In this document: positions 24,961 through 34,203 of the stretch, piece by piece
Layout: every line of letters starts with the position of its first letter
How positions within the stretch are numbered: the stretch's first letter is position 1
From: an uncultured Pelagibacteraceae bacterium
GTDB taxonomy: Bacteria > Pseudomonadota > Alphaproteobacteria > Pelagibacterales > Pelagibacteraceae
Direction of reading: 5' to 3'
DNA: 34,203 nt
Assembly (NCBI GenBank): GCA_902598595.1
Contig: CACKCD010000008.1
Coordinates: 1 to 34,203 of the forward strand
Program-made: the position numbers and the translations under genes
Notes under the pieces: model-generated
What the model was told of the DNA's origin: nothing
What the model saw: the letters and a program-made list of their open reading frames with translations, nothing else
Databases searched by the model: none

Positions 24961-26589
24961 TTAATTTAATTCTTTAGCTTTTTTTCTTAATTCAAATTTT
25001 TGAATTTTTCCAGTTGAAGTCTTTGGAAGTTCACAAAATTCAACTTTTTTTGGAACCTTAAATCCAGCTAATGTTTCCTTACAAAAAGATATTAGTTCTT
25101 TTTCAGTGACAGGTTTATCTTTAATTATTTCAATAAAAGCGCATGGGACCTCACCCCACTTTTCATCAGGTTTAGCAACAACTGCTGCGATTGAAACTGA
25201 TGGATGCTTCGCAAGTGTGTTTTCAATTTCAATAGATGATATATTTTCACCACCAGATATAATTATATCTTTTGATCTATCCTGTATTTTGACATATCCA
25301 TCTGGGTGCATTACAGCTAAATCTCCAGTGTGAAACCAACCACCTTTCATAGCTTTATCGGTAGCATCTTTATCTTTAAAATAACCTTTCATAACGATAT
25401 TCCCTCTTATCATTATCTCTCCTATTGTTTTACCATCTTTGGGAACTTCTTTCATAGTTTTAGGATCCATTATAGTCACACCTTCTGTATTAGGATATCT
25501 TACACCTTGACGAGCTTTAATTTCATTTTGTTTTTCCTCATTTAGATCATCCCATGATTCATTCCATGCACATTGAGTAACATGACCATATGTTTCTGTT
25601 AAACCGTAAACATGCATTACTTCAAAACCAAGACTCTTCATCTTTTTAAAAATTATACTTGGTGGAGGTGCTCCTGCGGTTAAAACAAAAACTTTATGTT
25701 TGAGTTTTTTTCTATCTTTTTCTGGCGCCCCTGTTATCATATTTAATACAATTGGAGCTCCACCAAAATGTGTCACTTCATATTTCTCAATTAATTCGAA
25801 AATTTTTTTTACATCAATGTTTCTTAAGCAAATTGTACGTCCTATCAGCATAGGAATAGTCCAAGGATATCCCCATCCATTACAATGAAACATTGGAACA
25901 ATTGTTAAAAAATTAAGTCTGTTTGGCATGTTCCATGCTGCAGCACTTCCAGTAGACATTAAATAAGATCCTCTATGATGATAGACAACACCTTTAGGAT
26001 TTCCAGTAGTTCCGGAGGTGTAACTTAAAGACAATGCTTGCCATTCATCGCCTGGCATTTGCCAATTATAATTTTCGTCACCTGTATTCAAAAATTTCTC
26101 ATATTCCAAATCGCCAATTTTATCTAATTTTGATTGATCTGCAAATTTATCATTTATATCTATAATAGTAATTTTACGTTTAATAAAACTTAAAGCCTTT
26201 TTTACTTCTGTATGGAGCTGACGATCTACAACTAAAACTTTAGCTTCTCCATGTTCTAAAATATAAGAAATAGTTTTTGCATCTAATCGTATATTAATTG
26301 TATTTAATACCGCGCCGGTCATCGGAACTGAATAATGTGCTTCAAATATTTCAGGAGTATTAAATGCTAAAAATGAGACTGTATCTCCTTTTTTTATTCC
26401 TATTTTTGTTAAGGCACTAGCAAATTTCACACATCTTTTATAAACATCTGCCCAGGTGTATTTGCGATCCTCATAAATTATAGCTTCATAATTAGGATAA
26501 ATATCTTTTGCTCTTTTTAAAAATGTTAGTGGTGTTAAAGGGACAAAATTAGCTTTGTTTTTATCTAAATTTTTCTCGTATACGCTCAT
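24961..26589 (-). CDS. dmdB: AMP-dependent acyl-CoA synthetase, DmdB-like (3-methylmercaptopropionyl-CoA ligase candidate)
   Basis: 'LSYTSGTTGNPKGVVYHHRGSYL', 'VYGLTETYGHVTQCAW', 'GWFHTGDLAVMHPDGYVKIQDRSKDIIISGGENISSIEIE', 'LPKTSTGKIQKFELR'; specificity inferred from dmdA/dmdC-like neighbours. Confidence 0.75.
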   Translation of the reverse strand: MSVYEKNLDKNKANFVPLTPLTFLKRAKDIYPNYEAIIYEDRKYTWADVYKRCVKFASALTKIGIKKGDTVSFLAFNTPEIFEAHYSVPMTGAVLNTINIRLDAKTISYILEHGEAKVLVVDRQLHTEVKKALSFIKRKITIIDINDKFADQSKLDKIGDLEYEKFLNTGDENYNWQMPGDEWQALSLSYTSGTTGNPKGVVYHHRGSYLMSTGSAAAWNMPNRLNFLTIVPMFHCNGWGYPWTIPMLIGRTICLRNIDVKKIFELIEKYEVTHFGGAPIVLNMITGAPEKDRKKLKHKVFVLTAGAPPPSIIFKKMKSLGFEVMHVYGLTETYGHVTQCAWNESWDDLNEEKQNEIKARQGVRYPNTEGVTIMDPKTMKEVPKDGKTIGEIMIRGNIVMKGYFKDKDATDKAMKGGWFHTGDLAVMHPDGYVKIQDRSKDIIISGGENISSIEIENTLAKHPSVSIAAVVAKPDEKWGEVPCAFIEIIKDKPVTEKELISFCKETLAGFKVPKKVEFCELPKTSTGKIQKFELRKKAKELN

Positions 26590-26591
26590 TA

Positions 26592-28352
26592 TTAGTTAAA
26601 TTTAGCTTTCATAATACTTTCGCTACCGGCTATAGCTGATTGGTAGTGACTATCAACTCTTGGAAATATTTTATCAAAGAAATATTTTGCAGTATTAATC
26701 TTTTCATCATAAAAATCTTTATTTTTATTTGAATTTTTAAAGCTTATTTTAGTCATCTTTAACCATGAGAATCCTAGGGCCACGTAGCTAAGAACCTTTA
26801 GAAAATCATTACAAGCAGCACTTACATCATCTCTTTGAACTTTTAACTTTTCTTCTAACCACTTGGCAAAATGTTGAAGTATAATTATCTTCTTTTCAAG
26901 AATATCTATAAATTTTTTTAACTCTTGATTATCTTTATTATTTGTTATTTCATTTTGGATCAATTTAACAAACTTATCCAATATTTTATTTGCTAATACT
27001 TTTCTAAATACTAGATCAATAGCTTGAACAGAGTTAGTTCCTTCGTATATAGGTGTAATTCTATTGTCTCGGTATAACTGCTCAATACCTTGATCTCTTG
27101 TATACCCGTAACCACCAAAAACTTGAATTGCTTCATTTGTTATCTCCATACCTGTATCTGAAAAAAAAGATTTTACCACTGGTGTCATTAATGAAACCAT
27201 GTCATCAGCTTCTTTTCTAATTTTATCGTTGGAGTGATTTAAACTTACATCTACTTGTTGGGATAACCAAAAGGCTAAAGATCTTTGACCCTCAATTAGT
27301 GACTTCATAGTCATCAAACTTCTTCTTATATCAGCATGTTTTATAATTAAATCTGTTTCATTATTTTTATTGTCATTTGATTTTCCTTGTTTTCTCTCTT
27401 TACAATAAGCTAATGAATTTTGATAAGCTGTTTCAGCAATACCTAATCCTTGTATACCAACAATAATTCTCTCTAGATTCATCATAGTGAACATTGAACT
27501 TAAACCTTTGTTCTCTTTTCCAATTAGAAAACCTTTGGCATTATCAAAATTTAAAACACAAGTAGGAGAGCCTTTTATACCCATTTTTGTTTCAATAGAT
27601 AGAGTGCTTACTCCATTTCTTGATCCAACAGATCCATTTTCATTTACATTAAATTTTGGAACTAAAAATAAACTGATACCTTTAGTGCCTTGTGGAGCTC
27701 CAGGTATTTTTGCTAAAACCAAATGTATTATATTCTCTGTTAGATCGTGATCACCTGATGTAATAAATATTTTTTGACCAGTTAAAGAAAACGACTCATC
27801 ATCATTTTTAATTGCCTTAGTTTTAATTAAACCTAAATCTGTTCCACACTGAGACTCGGTTAAACACATTGTTCCACTCCATTTACCTTCTACTATTTTA
27901 GGGAGAAACTTATCTTTAATTTTTTGATCAGCATGATGTAGAATGCAATTATATGCGCCAATACTTAACTCACTATATAGTTTAAATGATAAACTTGCAG
28001 ATGATAACATTTCCTCGAAAAAGGTGCTTACAGTTTTAGGCATCCCTTGACCGCCATATCTAGGGTCACACGATAATGATGTCCAACCGTCAGTTATAAA
28101 TTTTTTATAAGCCTCTTTGTAACCTGGAGGAGATCTAACAATGCCGTTTTCGTAAACACATGGACTGTCATCCCCGGCTTTGGCCAAAGGATGAACAATT
28201 TCCTGATTAATCTTTGCTGCTTGATCTAAGATATCTTTTACCAAATCTGAGTTAATTTCTTTAAACTTATCAATTTCTTGATAGTTTTTGTTGTCTTTAA
28301 GATTATCGAAAAGAAACATCATATCTTCAACAGGTGCATTATACATAGTCAT
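26592..28352 (-). CDS. dmdC: Long-form acyl-CoA dehydrogenase, DmdC-like (3-methylmercaptopropionyl-CoA dehydrogenase candidate)
   Basis: 586 aa; 'YNAPVEDMMFLFDNL', 'GTMCLTESQCGTDLGLIKTKA', 'QVFGGYGYTRDQGIEQLYRDNRITPIYEGTNSVQAIDLV' plus C-terminal extension. Confidence 0.78.
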   Translation of the reverse strand: MTMYNAPVEDMMFLFDNLKDNKNYQEIDKFKEINSDLVKDILDQAAKINQEIVHPLAKAGDDSPCVYENGIVRSPPGYKEAYKKFITDGWTSLSCDPRYGGQGMPKTVSTFFEEMLSSASLSFKLYSELSIGAYNCILHHADQKIKDKFLPKIVEGKWSGTMCLTESQCGTDLGLIKTKAIKNDDESFSLTGQKIFITSGDHDLTENIIHLVLAKIPGAPQGTKGISLFLVPKFNVNENGSVGSRNGVSTLSIETKMGIKGSPTCVLNFDNAKGFLIGKENKGLSSMFTMMNLERIIVGIQGLGIAETAYQNSLAYCKERKQGKSNDNKNNETDLIIKHADIRRSLMTMKSLIEGQRSLAFWLSQQVDVSLNHSNDKIRKEADDMVSLMTPVVKSFFSDTGMEITNEAIQVFGGYGYTRDQGIEQLYRDNRITPIYEGTNSVQAIDLVFRKVLANKILDKFVKLIQNEITNNKDNQELKKFIDILEKKIIILQHFAKWLEEKLKVQRDDVSAACNDFLKVLSYVALGFSWLKMTKISFKNSNKNKDFYDEKINTAKYFFDKIFPRVDSHYQSAIAGSESIMKAKFN

Positions 28353-30575
28353 CTAGTTTACCAAGGGTTTTCCAGTTTTTAGTGTATGCGCAATTCTCTT
28401 CTGAGTTTTATCAGTTTCTATCAATTTCATAAAACTATTTAATTCTAATTTATACATTTGATCTTCAGTTAGTTCTTTTTTTAAATCTGTATCACCTCCA
28501 CTTAAAACATATGCTAATTCTTTTCCAACTTCCATACCATGATCTAAAATTTTCTTATTATTATATAAATCTTCAAGTACTTTGATCATTTTTTCTCTCA
28601 CTTGTCTCCCAGATAGTCTAAATTTACATTCTTTTGGGGGAGAAAAATCTTTGTTATTTTTAATATAATTTTTAGCAAAAGGTAAAAGATTATTTCTATT
28701 AATAATTACTTCGCTATTTTTATCTAAAAATAATAAAGGTTTTGCCTCTTGAGGTGAAGTAGCAGTTTTGGCATAACCAATAATATCAAAAACTTGTAAT
28801 GGAGCATAATCTGGATCATTTTTAGCTTTATCAGACTGAGACCATCTGTACAAAAGTTCTTTACAACCGCCACCAGCCGGCACTAATCCAACTATCGTTT
28901 CTACTAAACCCATAACAATATTTGTATGAGATACTACATGGTTACTTTGCAGTACAACCTCTTCTCCTCCTCCCAGTGCTAATCCTGAAGGAGCTGATAC
29001 CACTGGATTCTTGGAGTATTTCAAATTTTTACAAGTTTCTTGAAAATACTTGATAAATTTTTCAACTGATTTTAAATCTTTATTTTTGATAAATTCCATA
29101 ACGTAATTTAGGTTTACCCCTGCAGAAAATTGCATACTCTCGTTTATTATTACTAAAGGCTTATCAGTGGCATTCATTAGTGCATCCATTGAGTTGTAAT
29201 CTAAAGCATTTGCCTTGGTATTAAACTCAACTATATTAAAATCTTTAAATCTATAAATTTCAGCAGAATTATTTTTATCTATTTTTATTACTGTTTTTTT
29301 TGTTTTAGCTAAAGTTTCAATTTCTGTGTATTTTTGACGTTCATCGTAAAAATTTTTTAATCCTTTGATCTTTAAATCTTCTAAAAATTTATTATTTTCT
29401 ATCTTTTCTATCTTTGAAAAAAAATTATCTAAACCAATAGACTCAAGCATTTCGAATGGACCCATTGACCAATTAAATCCAAGTCGCAAGGCTTCGTCAA
29501 TATCATTATATTCTTTGGTAATTTGTGGAACTAAAGATGATGAATATAAAATAATTTTTGATATTACTGACCAAGCATACTTCCCATATTTGTCATTTCT
29601 ACTTATTAGTTCTAGAAGGTTTAAATTTTTAATTTGTAAATCAATTTTTTTAGATGGATAATACTGATTTTCTTTCAAGTTAAGCGCCTCTAAAACTTTA
29701 TTCCCATCTGACTTGTTTATTCTGTAGAAACCACCCTTGCCTTTTCTACCTGTATATCCAGTTTCAATCAATTTTTGTATTATAGGTATGTCTTCGACTA
29801 CCTTTTGAAAATCATCGTTATTTGGTAATTCTTTTTTAAAACTTTTTAATACATCTGACATTAAATCAATGCCAATTAGATCATATAATGCAAATACACC
29901 AGTTTTTGGTATGCCCATTGGTCTTCCAAAAATTGCGTCTGCTTCTTCTATTGATAAATTCATTTTAATTGCTTCAGTCATAGCAATTTGCATTGCATAA
30001 ACTCCTACTCTGTTACCTAAGAAACCTGGTGTATCTCCACATTTAATTACACCCTTTCCTAATTTGCTTTCACAAAAGTCTTTTAGCAAGTTGATTTTAT
30101 CTTTATCGTTTGATTGCTCTATCACAATTTCTAATAGCCCCATATATCTAACAGGATTAAAAAAATGTGTTATACAAAAATCTTTTTTATCTGTACTTGA
30201 AAGTTTTTGAGAAAGAACTTTTAAAGGTATCGTTGACGTATTTGATGAAACTACAGAGTCCTTTTTTCTTTTTTTAAAAATTTTCTCATAAATTTCATGT
30301 TTAATATCTATTCTTTCTACAACAGCTTCAATAATCCAATCTGCGTCAGAAACATTTTCAAAATCATCAGAAATATTTCCTGTTTTAAGAGTATTAATTC
30401 TTGATTGTTCAAATAATAATGGTGGACGAGATTTTAATATTCTTTCCTTAGCTTTTTCAGCTATTTCTGTTCTTAAGTCTAACAAAACAACAGGAATATT
30501 AGCATTGCAAAGATGTGCAGCAATACCGCTGCCCATAGTACCTGAACCTATAACAACAACTTTATTAATATTCAT
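28353..30575 (-). CDS. 3-hydroxyacyl-CoA dehydrogenase/enoyl-CoA hydratase fusion, FadN-type order (HAD first, crotonase last)
   Basis: N-term '[18 protein letters not shown]', 'SSNTSTIPL', '[16 protein letters not shown]', '[10 protein letters not shown]'; C-term '[41 protein letters not shown]'. Start corrected to Met at 30575; track start at 30626 runs into tRNA-Pro. Confidence 0.9.
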   Translation of the reverse strand: MNINKVVVIGSGTMGSGIAAHLCNANIPVVLLDLRTEIAEKAKERILKSRPPLLFEQSRINTLKTGNISDDFENVSDADWIIEAVVERIDIKHEIYEKIFKKRKKDSVVSSNTSTIPLKVLSQKLSSTDKKDFCITHFFNPVRYMGLLEIVIEQSNDKDKINLLKDFCESKLGKGVIKCGDTPGFLGNRVGVYAMQIAMTEAIKMNLSIEEADAIFGRPMGIPKTGVFALYDLIGIDLMSDVLKSFKKELPNNDDFQKVVEDIPIIQKLIETGYTGRKGKGGFYRINKSDGNKVLEALNLKENQYYPSKKIDLQIKNLNLLELISRNDKYGKYAWSVISKIILYSSSLVPQITKEYNDIDEALRLGFNWSMGPFEMLESIGLDNFFSKIEKIENNKFLEDLKIKGLKNFYDERQKYTEIETLAKTKKTVIKIDKNNSAEIYRFKDFNIVEFNTKANALDYNSMDALMNATDKPLVIINESMQFSAGVNLNYVMEFIKNKDLKSVEKFIKYFQETCKNLKYSKNPVVSAPSGLALGGGEEVVLQSNHVVSHTNIVMGLVETIVGLVPAGGGCKELLYRWSQSDKAKNDPDYAPLQVFDIIGYAKTATSPQEAKPLLFLDKNSEVIINRNNLLPFAKNYIKNNKDFSPPKECKFRLSGRQVREKMIKVLEDLYNNKKILDHGMEVGKELAYVLSGGDTDLKKELTEDQMYKLELNSFMKLIETDKTQKRIAHTLKTGKPLVN

Positions 30576-30582
30576 ATCGAAT

Positions 30583-30659
<77 letters not shown>

Positions 30660-30733
30660 ATTGACTGTTTTTATAGGTTAAATATACCTTTTTGGCAATT
30701 GAAAGATGGTCTCTATAGAAGTAAATAATAGCT

Positions 30734-31906
30734 ATGATCCAACACATTACAAAACCTTTTAAATATTTTTTTAAATTAGAAGCTGCTTCTGGATTAATTC
30801 TACTTTTTGCAGCTATTCTTGCTTTGATAATTAGCAATGGAAATTACAGTGATTTATATTTTTCTACTTTAGAACAGTACATTATACTTGGTAGTAAAGA
30901 TTTTGGATTAAAACTTAGTGTTCTACATTGGATAAACGATGTTTTAATGGCCATATTTTTCTTTTTTGTTTCTTTAGAAATTAAAAGAGAATTTTTACAA
31001 GGTGAACTTTCAAATCCAAAACAAGCTATGTTGCCAATTATTGGAGCAATTGGCGGTATGGTTATACCAGCTCTTTTTTATATTCTAGTAAATTATTCTG
31101 ACAGCACTACATTAAGAGGATGGGCAATACCTTCAGCTACTGATATAGCTTTTTCTTTAGGAGTTCTATCGTTATTAGGAAAAAGAGTTCCAATATCTTT
31201 AAAAGTTTTTTTAACCGCTCTAGCTATAATTGATGATTTAGGAGCAATTGTTATCATTGCTTTTTTTTACTCTGGCAATATAGAAATAAAATATTTGATA
31301 CTAATGTTAGTCTCTGTAATAGTATTAATAAGTCTAAATAAATTTAAAGTTAAAATTTTTCTTCCTTATTTAATCGTTGGTATATTTCTTTGGGATTTCA
31401 CACATCAATCTGGGGTACACGCAACAATTGCTGGAGTAATATTGGCCCTAACAATTCCACATGATATTAAAAATAACAAAAAATCGTTATTATTAAGATT
31501 AGAACATAATCTCTCACCCTATGTTGCTTTTGGGATAATGCCGATTTTTGCATTCGCCAATGCAGGAGTATCTTTAGAAGGTTTGACATTTGCAACACTA
31601 CTCAATCCTGTTCCACTTGGTATTGTGTTGGGATTGTTTTTTGGAAAACAAATTGGAGTTTTTGTTCTCTCTTACATTTCAGTGAAATTAAAATTTGCAG
31701 ACAAACCTAATAATTCGACTTGGCCAGCATTTTATGCTGTATCAATTTTAACTGGTATAGGATTTACAATGAGTCTTTTTGTTGGAAATTTAGCATTTGC
31801 TAACAATATGGAATATATGGACGGAGTTAAGATAGGTGTATTGGCTGGATCATTACTTTCTACTCTATTTGGTTACTTTTTATTACTTATTTTTTCAAAA
31901 AAATGA
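30734..31906 (+). CDS. nhaA: Na+/H+ antiporter NhaA
   Basis: 'ASGLILLFAAILALIISN', 'INDVLMAIFFFFVSLEIKREFLQGELS', 'RGWAIPSATDIAFSLGVLSLLG', 'FLTALAIIDDLGAIVIIAFFYS', 'LTGIGFTMSLFVGNLAF'. Confidence 0.97.
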   Translation: MIQHITKPFKYFFKLEAASGLILLFAAILALIISNGNYSDLYFSTLEQYIILGSKDFGLKLSVLHWINDVLMAIFFFFVSLEIKREFLQGELSNPKQAMLPIIGAIGGMVIPALFYILVNYSDSTTLRGWAIPSATDIAFSLGVLSLLGKRVPISLKVFLTALAIIDDLGAIVIIAFFYSGNIEIKYLILMLVSVIVLISLNKFKVKIFLPYLIVGIFLWDFTHQSGVHATIAGVILALTIPHDIKNNKKSLLLRLEHNLSPYVAFGIMPIFAFANAGVSLEGLTFATLLNPVPLGIVLGLFFGKQIGVFVLSYISVKLKFADKPNNSTWPAFYAVSILTGIGFTMSLFVGNLAFANNMEYMDGVKIGVLAGSLLSTLFGYFLLLIFSKK

Positions 31907-32310
31907 TTAATTCAAAAATCATTAAGATTGCTTCATCTACAAATAATGTAGGTTTAAAAAATAAATACACACATAAATCTTTTGCTAAAAATTCTTTATG
32001 TGGAGACCTCATTAAAATGGAATTTATCGCTGATAAATCAAAAATAAAATCTATTCGATATGAAACAGAATCTTGTATTTTATGTGAAGCATCTGCAAGT
32101 TTATTTTCTAAAAAGATAAAGGGTATAAAAATTAAAGTTTTAGTTAAAGAAATTGAAAAATTTAGTAAGATTAAAAAGAATATAAAATTTAGTTTTCCAA
32201 ATAAATTTAAAGAATTTAATGAATTAATTAATAAAAAAAACATCAATAGATTGAATTGTGTCATATTGCCTATGGATGCATTTCTTAAAGCCTTTAAAGT
32301 ATTTAAATGA
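31903..32310 (+). CDS. NifU N-terminal/SufU-like iron-sulfur scaffold protein
   Basis: 'HKSFAKNSLCGDLIKMEF', 'YETESCILCEASASLFSKKIKG'. Confidence 0.82.
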   Translation: MINSKIIKIASSTNNVGLKNKYTHKSFAKNSLCGDLIKMEFIADKSKIKSIRYETESCILCEASASLFSKKIKGIKIKVLVKEIEKFSKIKKNIKFSFPNKFKEFNELINKKNINRLNCVILPMDAFLKAFKVFK

Positions 32311-32852
32311 TTAAAAAAATTTTTTTTTTTATTATTATGATATTTTTTTTTAACAATGCATCGGCTAATTATTCAAATCTAGCTTATGATTATACCTTTG
32401 ATGGTATTGATGGAAAAAAGATTAAATTAAATAATTTTAAAGATAAAGTGATAATAGTTGTAAATGTTGCTAGTAGATGCGGTTATACACCCCAATATGA
32501 AGATTTACAAAAATTATGGAACAACTACAAAGATAAAGATTTGGTCATAATTGGTGTACCTACAAATAATTTTAAACAAGAGCCTGGAACTAATAAAGAA
32601 ATTAAAGATTTTTGCGAAACTAATTTTGGTATCAACTTCCCTATGACAATTAAAACAAATGTTATTGGAAAAGAAGCTCATCCTTTTTATAAATGGGCCA
32701 AAGATAATCACGGCATAGGCGCAATACCAAAATGGAATTTTCACAAAATAATTATTGGAAAAAAAGGGAAAGTTGTGGATACATTTGCTTCATTCACCAA
32801 ACCAAGTTCAAAAAAATTTATAAAATTAATAGAAACAGAAATTAAAAATTAA
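32307..32852 (+). CDS. Glutathione peroxidase family protein with N-terminal signal sequence (Cys type)
   Basis: N-term 'IKKIFFFIIMIFFFNNASA'; 'VVNVASRCGYTPQYEDLQKLWNNYKDKDLVIIGVPTNNFKQEPGTNKEIKDFC', 'PKWNFHKIIIGKKGKVV'. Confidence 0.93.
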   Translation: MIKKIFFFIIMIFFFNNASANYSNLAYDYTFDGIDGKKIKLNNFKDKVIIVVNVASRCGYTPQYEDLQKLWNNYKDKDLVIIGVPTNNFKQEPGTNKEIKDFCETNFGINFPMTIKTNVIGKEAHPFYKWAKDNHGIGAIPKWNFHKIIIGKKGKVVDTFASFTKPSSKKFIKLIETEIKN

Positions 32853-33609
32853 AACTAATACCATCATACGCTGCCACAATATTTTTTGGTAATTTTTTTG
32901 TTAATGTTTCATAATCTAAATCTGTATGTAAATTTGTTAAAATAGTTTTTTTAGGTTGTATTAACTTGACTAAATCCAAAACTTCTTGATAACAAAAATG
33001 AGATGGGTGTCTTTCCATTTTGAGACAGTCAATTATTAAAAAATCAAGTTTATATAAATTCTTTAGAGCTGAATTGGGTATCTTATTGCAATCACTTATA
33101 TAAGCAACATTGTTAAAAAGATATCCTGTTGCTTTTATCATTCCGTGATTAACCTCGAAAGCTTTTACTTTTAGTGTTTTGTTTTTTAATTTTATTAAAA
33201 AATTGTCTTTTATGACATTAGCTTTCATAATGGGTTTATACCCTTGTTTAGGTTTAAAACAGAATGTGTATTTTTTAAGAAGAGCTTTCATCGTTTTTCT
33301 ACTTCCATAGACAGGAATCTTTTTTTTATTTATCCAATAAAAAGGTCTTAATTCAAAGATTCCTGATGTTTGATCAGCATGTTCGTGGGTAAACATAATT
33401 GCGTCTAAAGATTTAATCTTATTTTTAAGAAACTGGTATTTAATATCAGGAGAAGAATCTATTAAAATTGATGACCCCATATAACGTATATGTGCACAAC
33501 ATCTTGTTCTAATATTTTTAACATTATCTTTTAGCTTTCCTCTATAATTTGTAATCCAGGGACTTCCCAGTGAACTGCCACATCCAAGAATAGTAAACTT
33601 ATTTTTCAA
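32842..33609 (-). CDS. Metallo-beta-lactamase-fold hydrolase (PhnP-like)
   Basis: 'FTILGCGSSLGSP', 'IRTRCCAHI', 'SSILIDSSPDIKYQFL', 'AIMFTHEHADQTSGIFELRPF', 'YISDCNKIP', 'LTNLHTDLDYETL'. Confidence 0.88.
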   Translation of the reverse strand: MKNKFTILGCGSSLGSPWITNYRGKLKDNVKNIRTRCCAHIRYMGSSILIDSSPDIKYQFLKNKIKSLDAIMFTHEHADQTSGIFELRPFYWINKKKIPVYGSRKTMKALLKKYTFCFKPKQGYKPIMKANVIKDNFLIKLKNKTLKVKAFEVNHGMIKATGYLFNNVAYISDCNKIPNSALKNLYKLDFLIIDCLKMERHPSHFCYQEVLDLVKLIQPKKTILTNLHTDLDYETLTKKLPKNIVAAYDGISFNF

Positions 33610-34203
33610 ATTAATTTACCGAATAAATTAAAAAAATTTTTAGTAGTCGACTCTGAAATATTCTCGAAAGAGACTTTTTTTAATTGTGATAAGAATTTTA
33701 CCGTATGAATTATATAACTTGGCTCATTTGGTTTTCCCCTAAGAGGTTCAGGAGCTAAATACGGAGAATCTGTTTCAACTAAAAGTCTATTCAGTGGAAT
33801 TTCTTTAAATGTATTTGCCAAATCATGAGATTTTCTAAATGTAACAACACCACTAGCAGATATATAAGCTCCTAGATCAAGTAATTTAAAAGCGAAATTC
33901 TTAGAACCAGTAAAACAATGAATTAAAATTTTTAAATCACTTTGTTTTACTGCTTTTTGCAATATTTCAAAAGTTTCATTTTCTGCAGAACGAGTATGAA
34001 CTATTATCGGTAAATTTGTTTGCTTGGAAGCTTCTATATGCTCTAAGAATGAATTTATTTGATCTTTTTTTTCTGAATGATTATAATAAAAGTCTAATCC
34101 TGTTTCACCTATTCCTATAATCTTTTTATTTTTTTTAACTTTTTCAATTATATTCGTTAATTTAATATTTTTATGTTCCTTGGCTTCATGTGGATGAATA
34201 CCA
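33606..34203 (-). CDS. TatD family DNase/hydrolase, 5' end outside window
   Basis: Frame continues to the window edge: GIHPHEA...IGIGETGLDFYYN...QTNLPIIVHTRSA...ILIHCFTGSKNFAFKLLDLGAYISASGVVTFRKS...LLVETDSPYLAPEPLRGKPNEPSYI. Confidence 0.93.
   Translation of the reverse strand, partial: GIHPHEAKEHKNIKLTNIIEKVKKNKKIIGIGETGLDFYYNHSEKKDQINSFLEHIEASKQTNLPIIVHTRSAENETFEILQKAVKQSDLKILIHCFTGSKNFAFKLLDLGAYISASGVVTFRKSHDLANTFKEIPLNRLLVETDSPYLAPEPLRGKPNEPSYIIHTVKFLSQLKKVSFENISESTTKNFFNLFGKLI

Noticed and set aside
20906-29661. Plus-strand ORFs across the minus operon (20906, 21732, 22411, 23102, 23608, 23911, 25106, 25330, 25700, 27487, 29365)
   Set aside because: All lie wholly or mostly antisense to conserved genes and lack motifs or coherent spacing
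31887-32744. Antisense ORFs opposite the NifU-like and gpx genes
   Set aside because: Shadow ORFs

Overview
AT-rich, densely packed bacterial chromosome segment. Gene content (bL33, uL13-uS9, CtaA, NDUFS4-like subunit, DmdA/DmdB/DmdC-like genes, tiny intergenic gaps) suggests a SAR11/Pelagibacterales-type alphaproteobacterium; this is inference, no search was run. Left part (1-9.9 kb): housekeeping genes (merR fragment, rpmG, chorismate mutase, ctaA, rplM, rpsI, argC, a lipoprotein-like gene, hom, glpX, recJ), a tRNA-Glu that overlaps the recJ 3' end, and an aldehyde dehydrogenase. Middle (9.9-17.3 kb): a surface-glycan locus with a double-domain glycosyltransferase, gmd, a ColD-like 3-dehydratase (His in place of the PLP lysine), an SDR reductase/epimerase and two GT9-like transferases. 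This is followed by a small accessory block (17.3-19.6 kb) with a lone tyrosine recombinase, a recombinase-type inverted repeat 3 nt upstream of its start codon, a cupin, a 54-aa membrane smORF, a minimal MGMT-like protein and a ~410-nt convergent intergenic region. Right part: a ten-gene minus-strand operon (30.6 to 19.6 kb) containing a DMSP demethylation-like set (FadN-type fusion, DmdC-like, DmdB-like, OsmC, ECHDC3-like crotonase, alpha/beta hydrolase, DmdA-like) followed by an NDUFS4-like protein, SbmA/BacA and an AEC transporter. Then tRNA-Pro, nhaA, a NifU-like protein, a glutathione peroxidase, an MBL-fold protein and partial tatD. Best candidates for a second look: the probable 3,6-dideoxyhexose (colitose-like) pathway, the recJ/tRNA-Glu overlap, the integrase-adjacent inverted repeat, and the extended DMSP operon with a crotonase lacking both catalytic glutamates.
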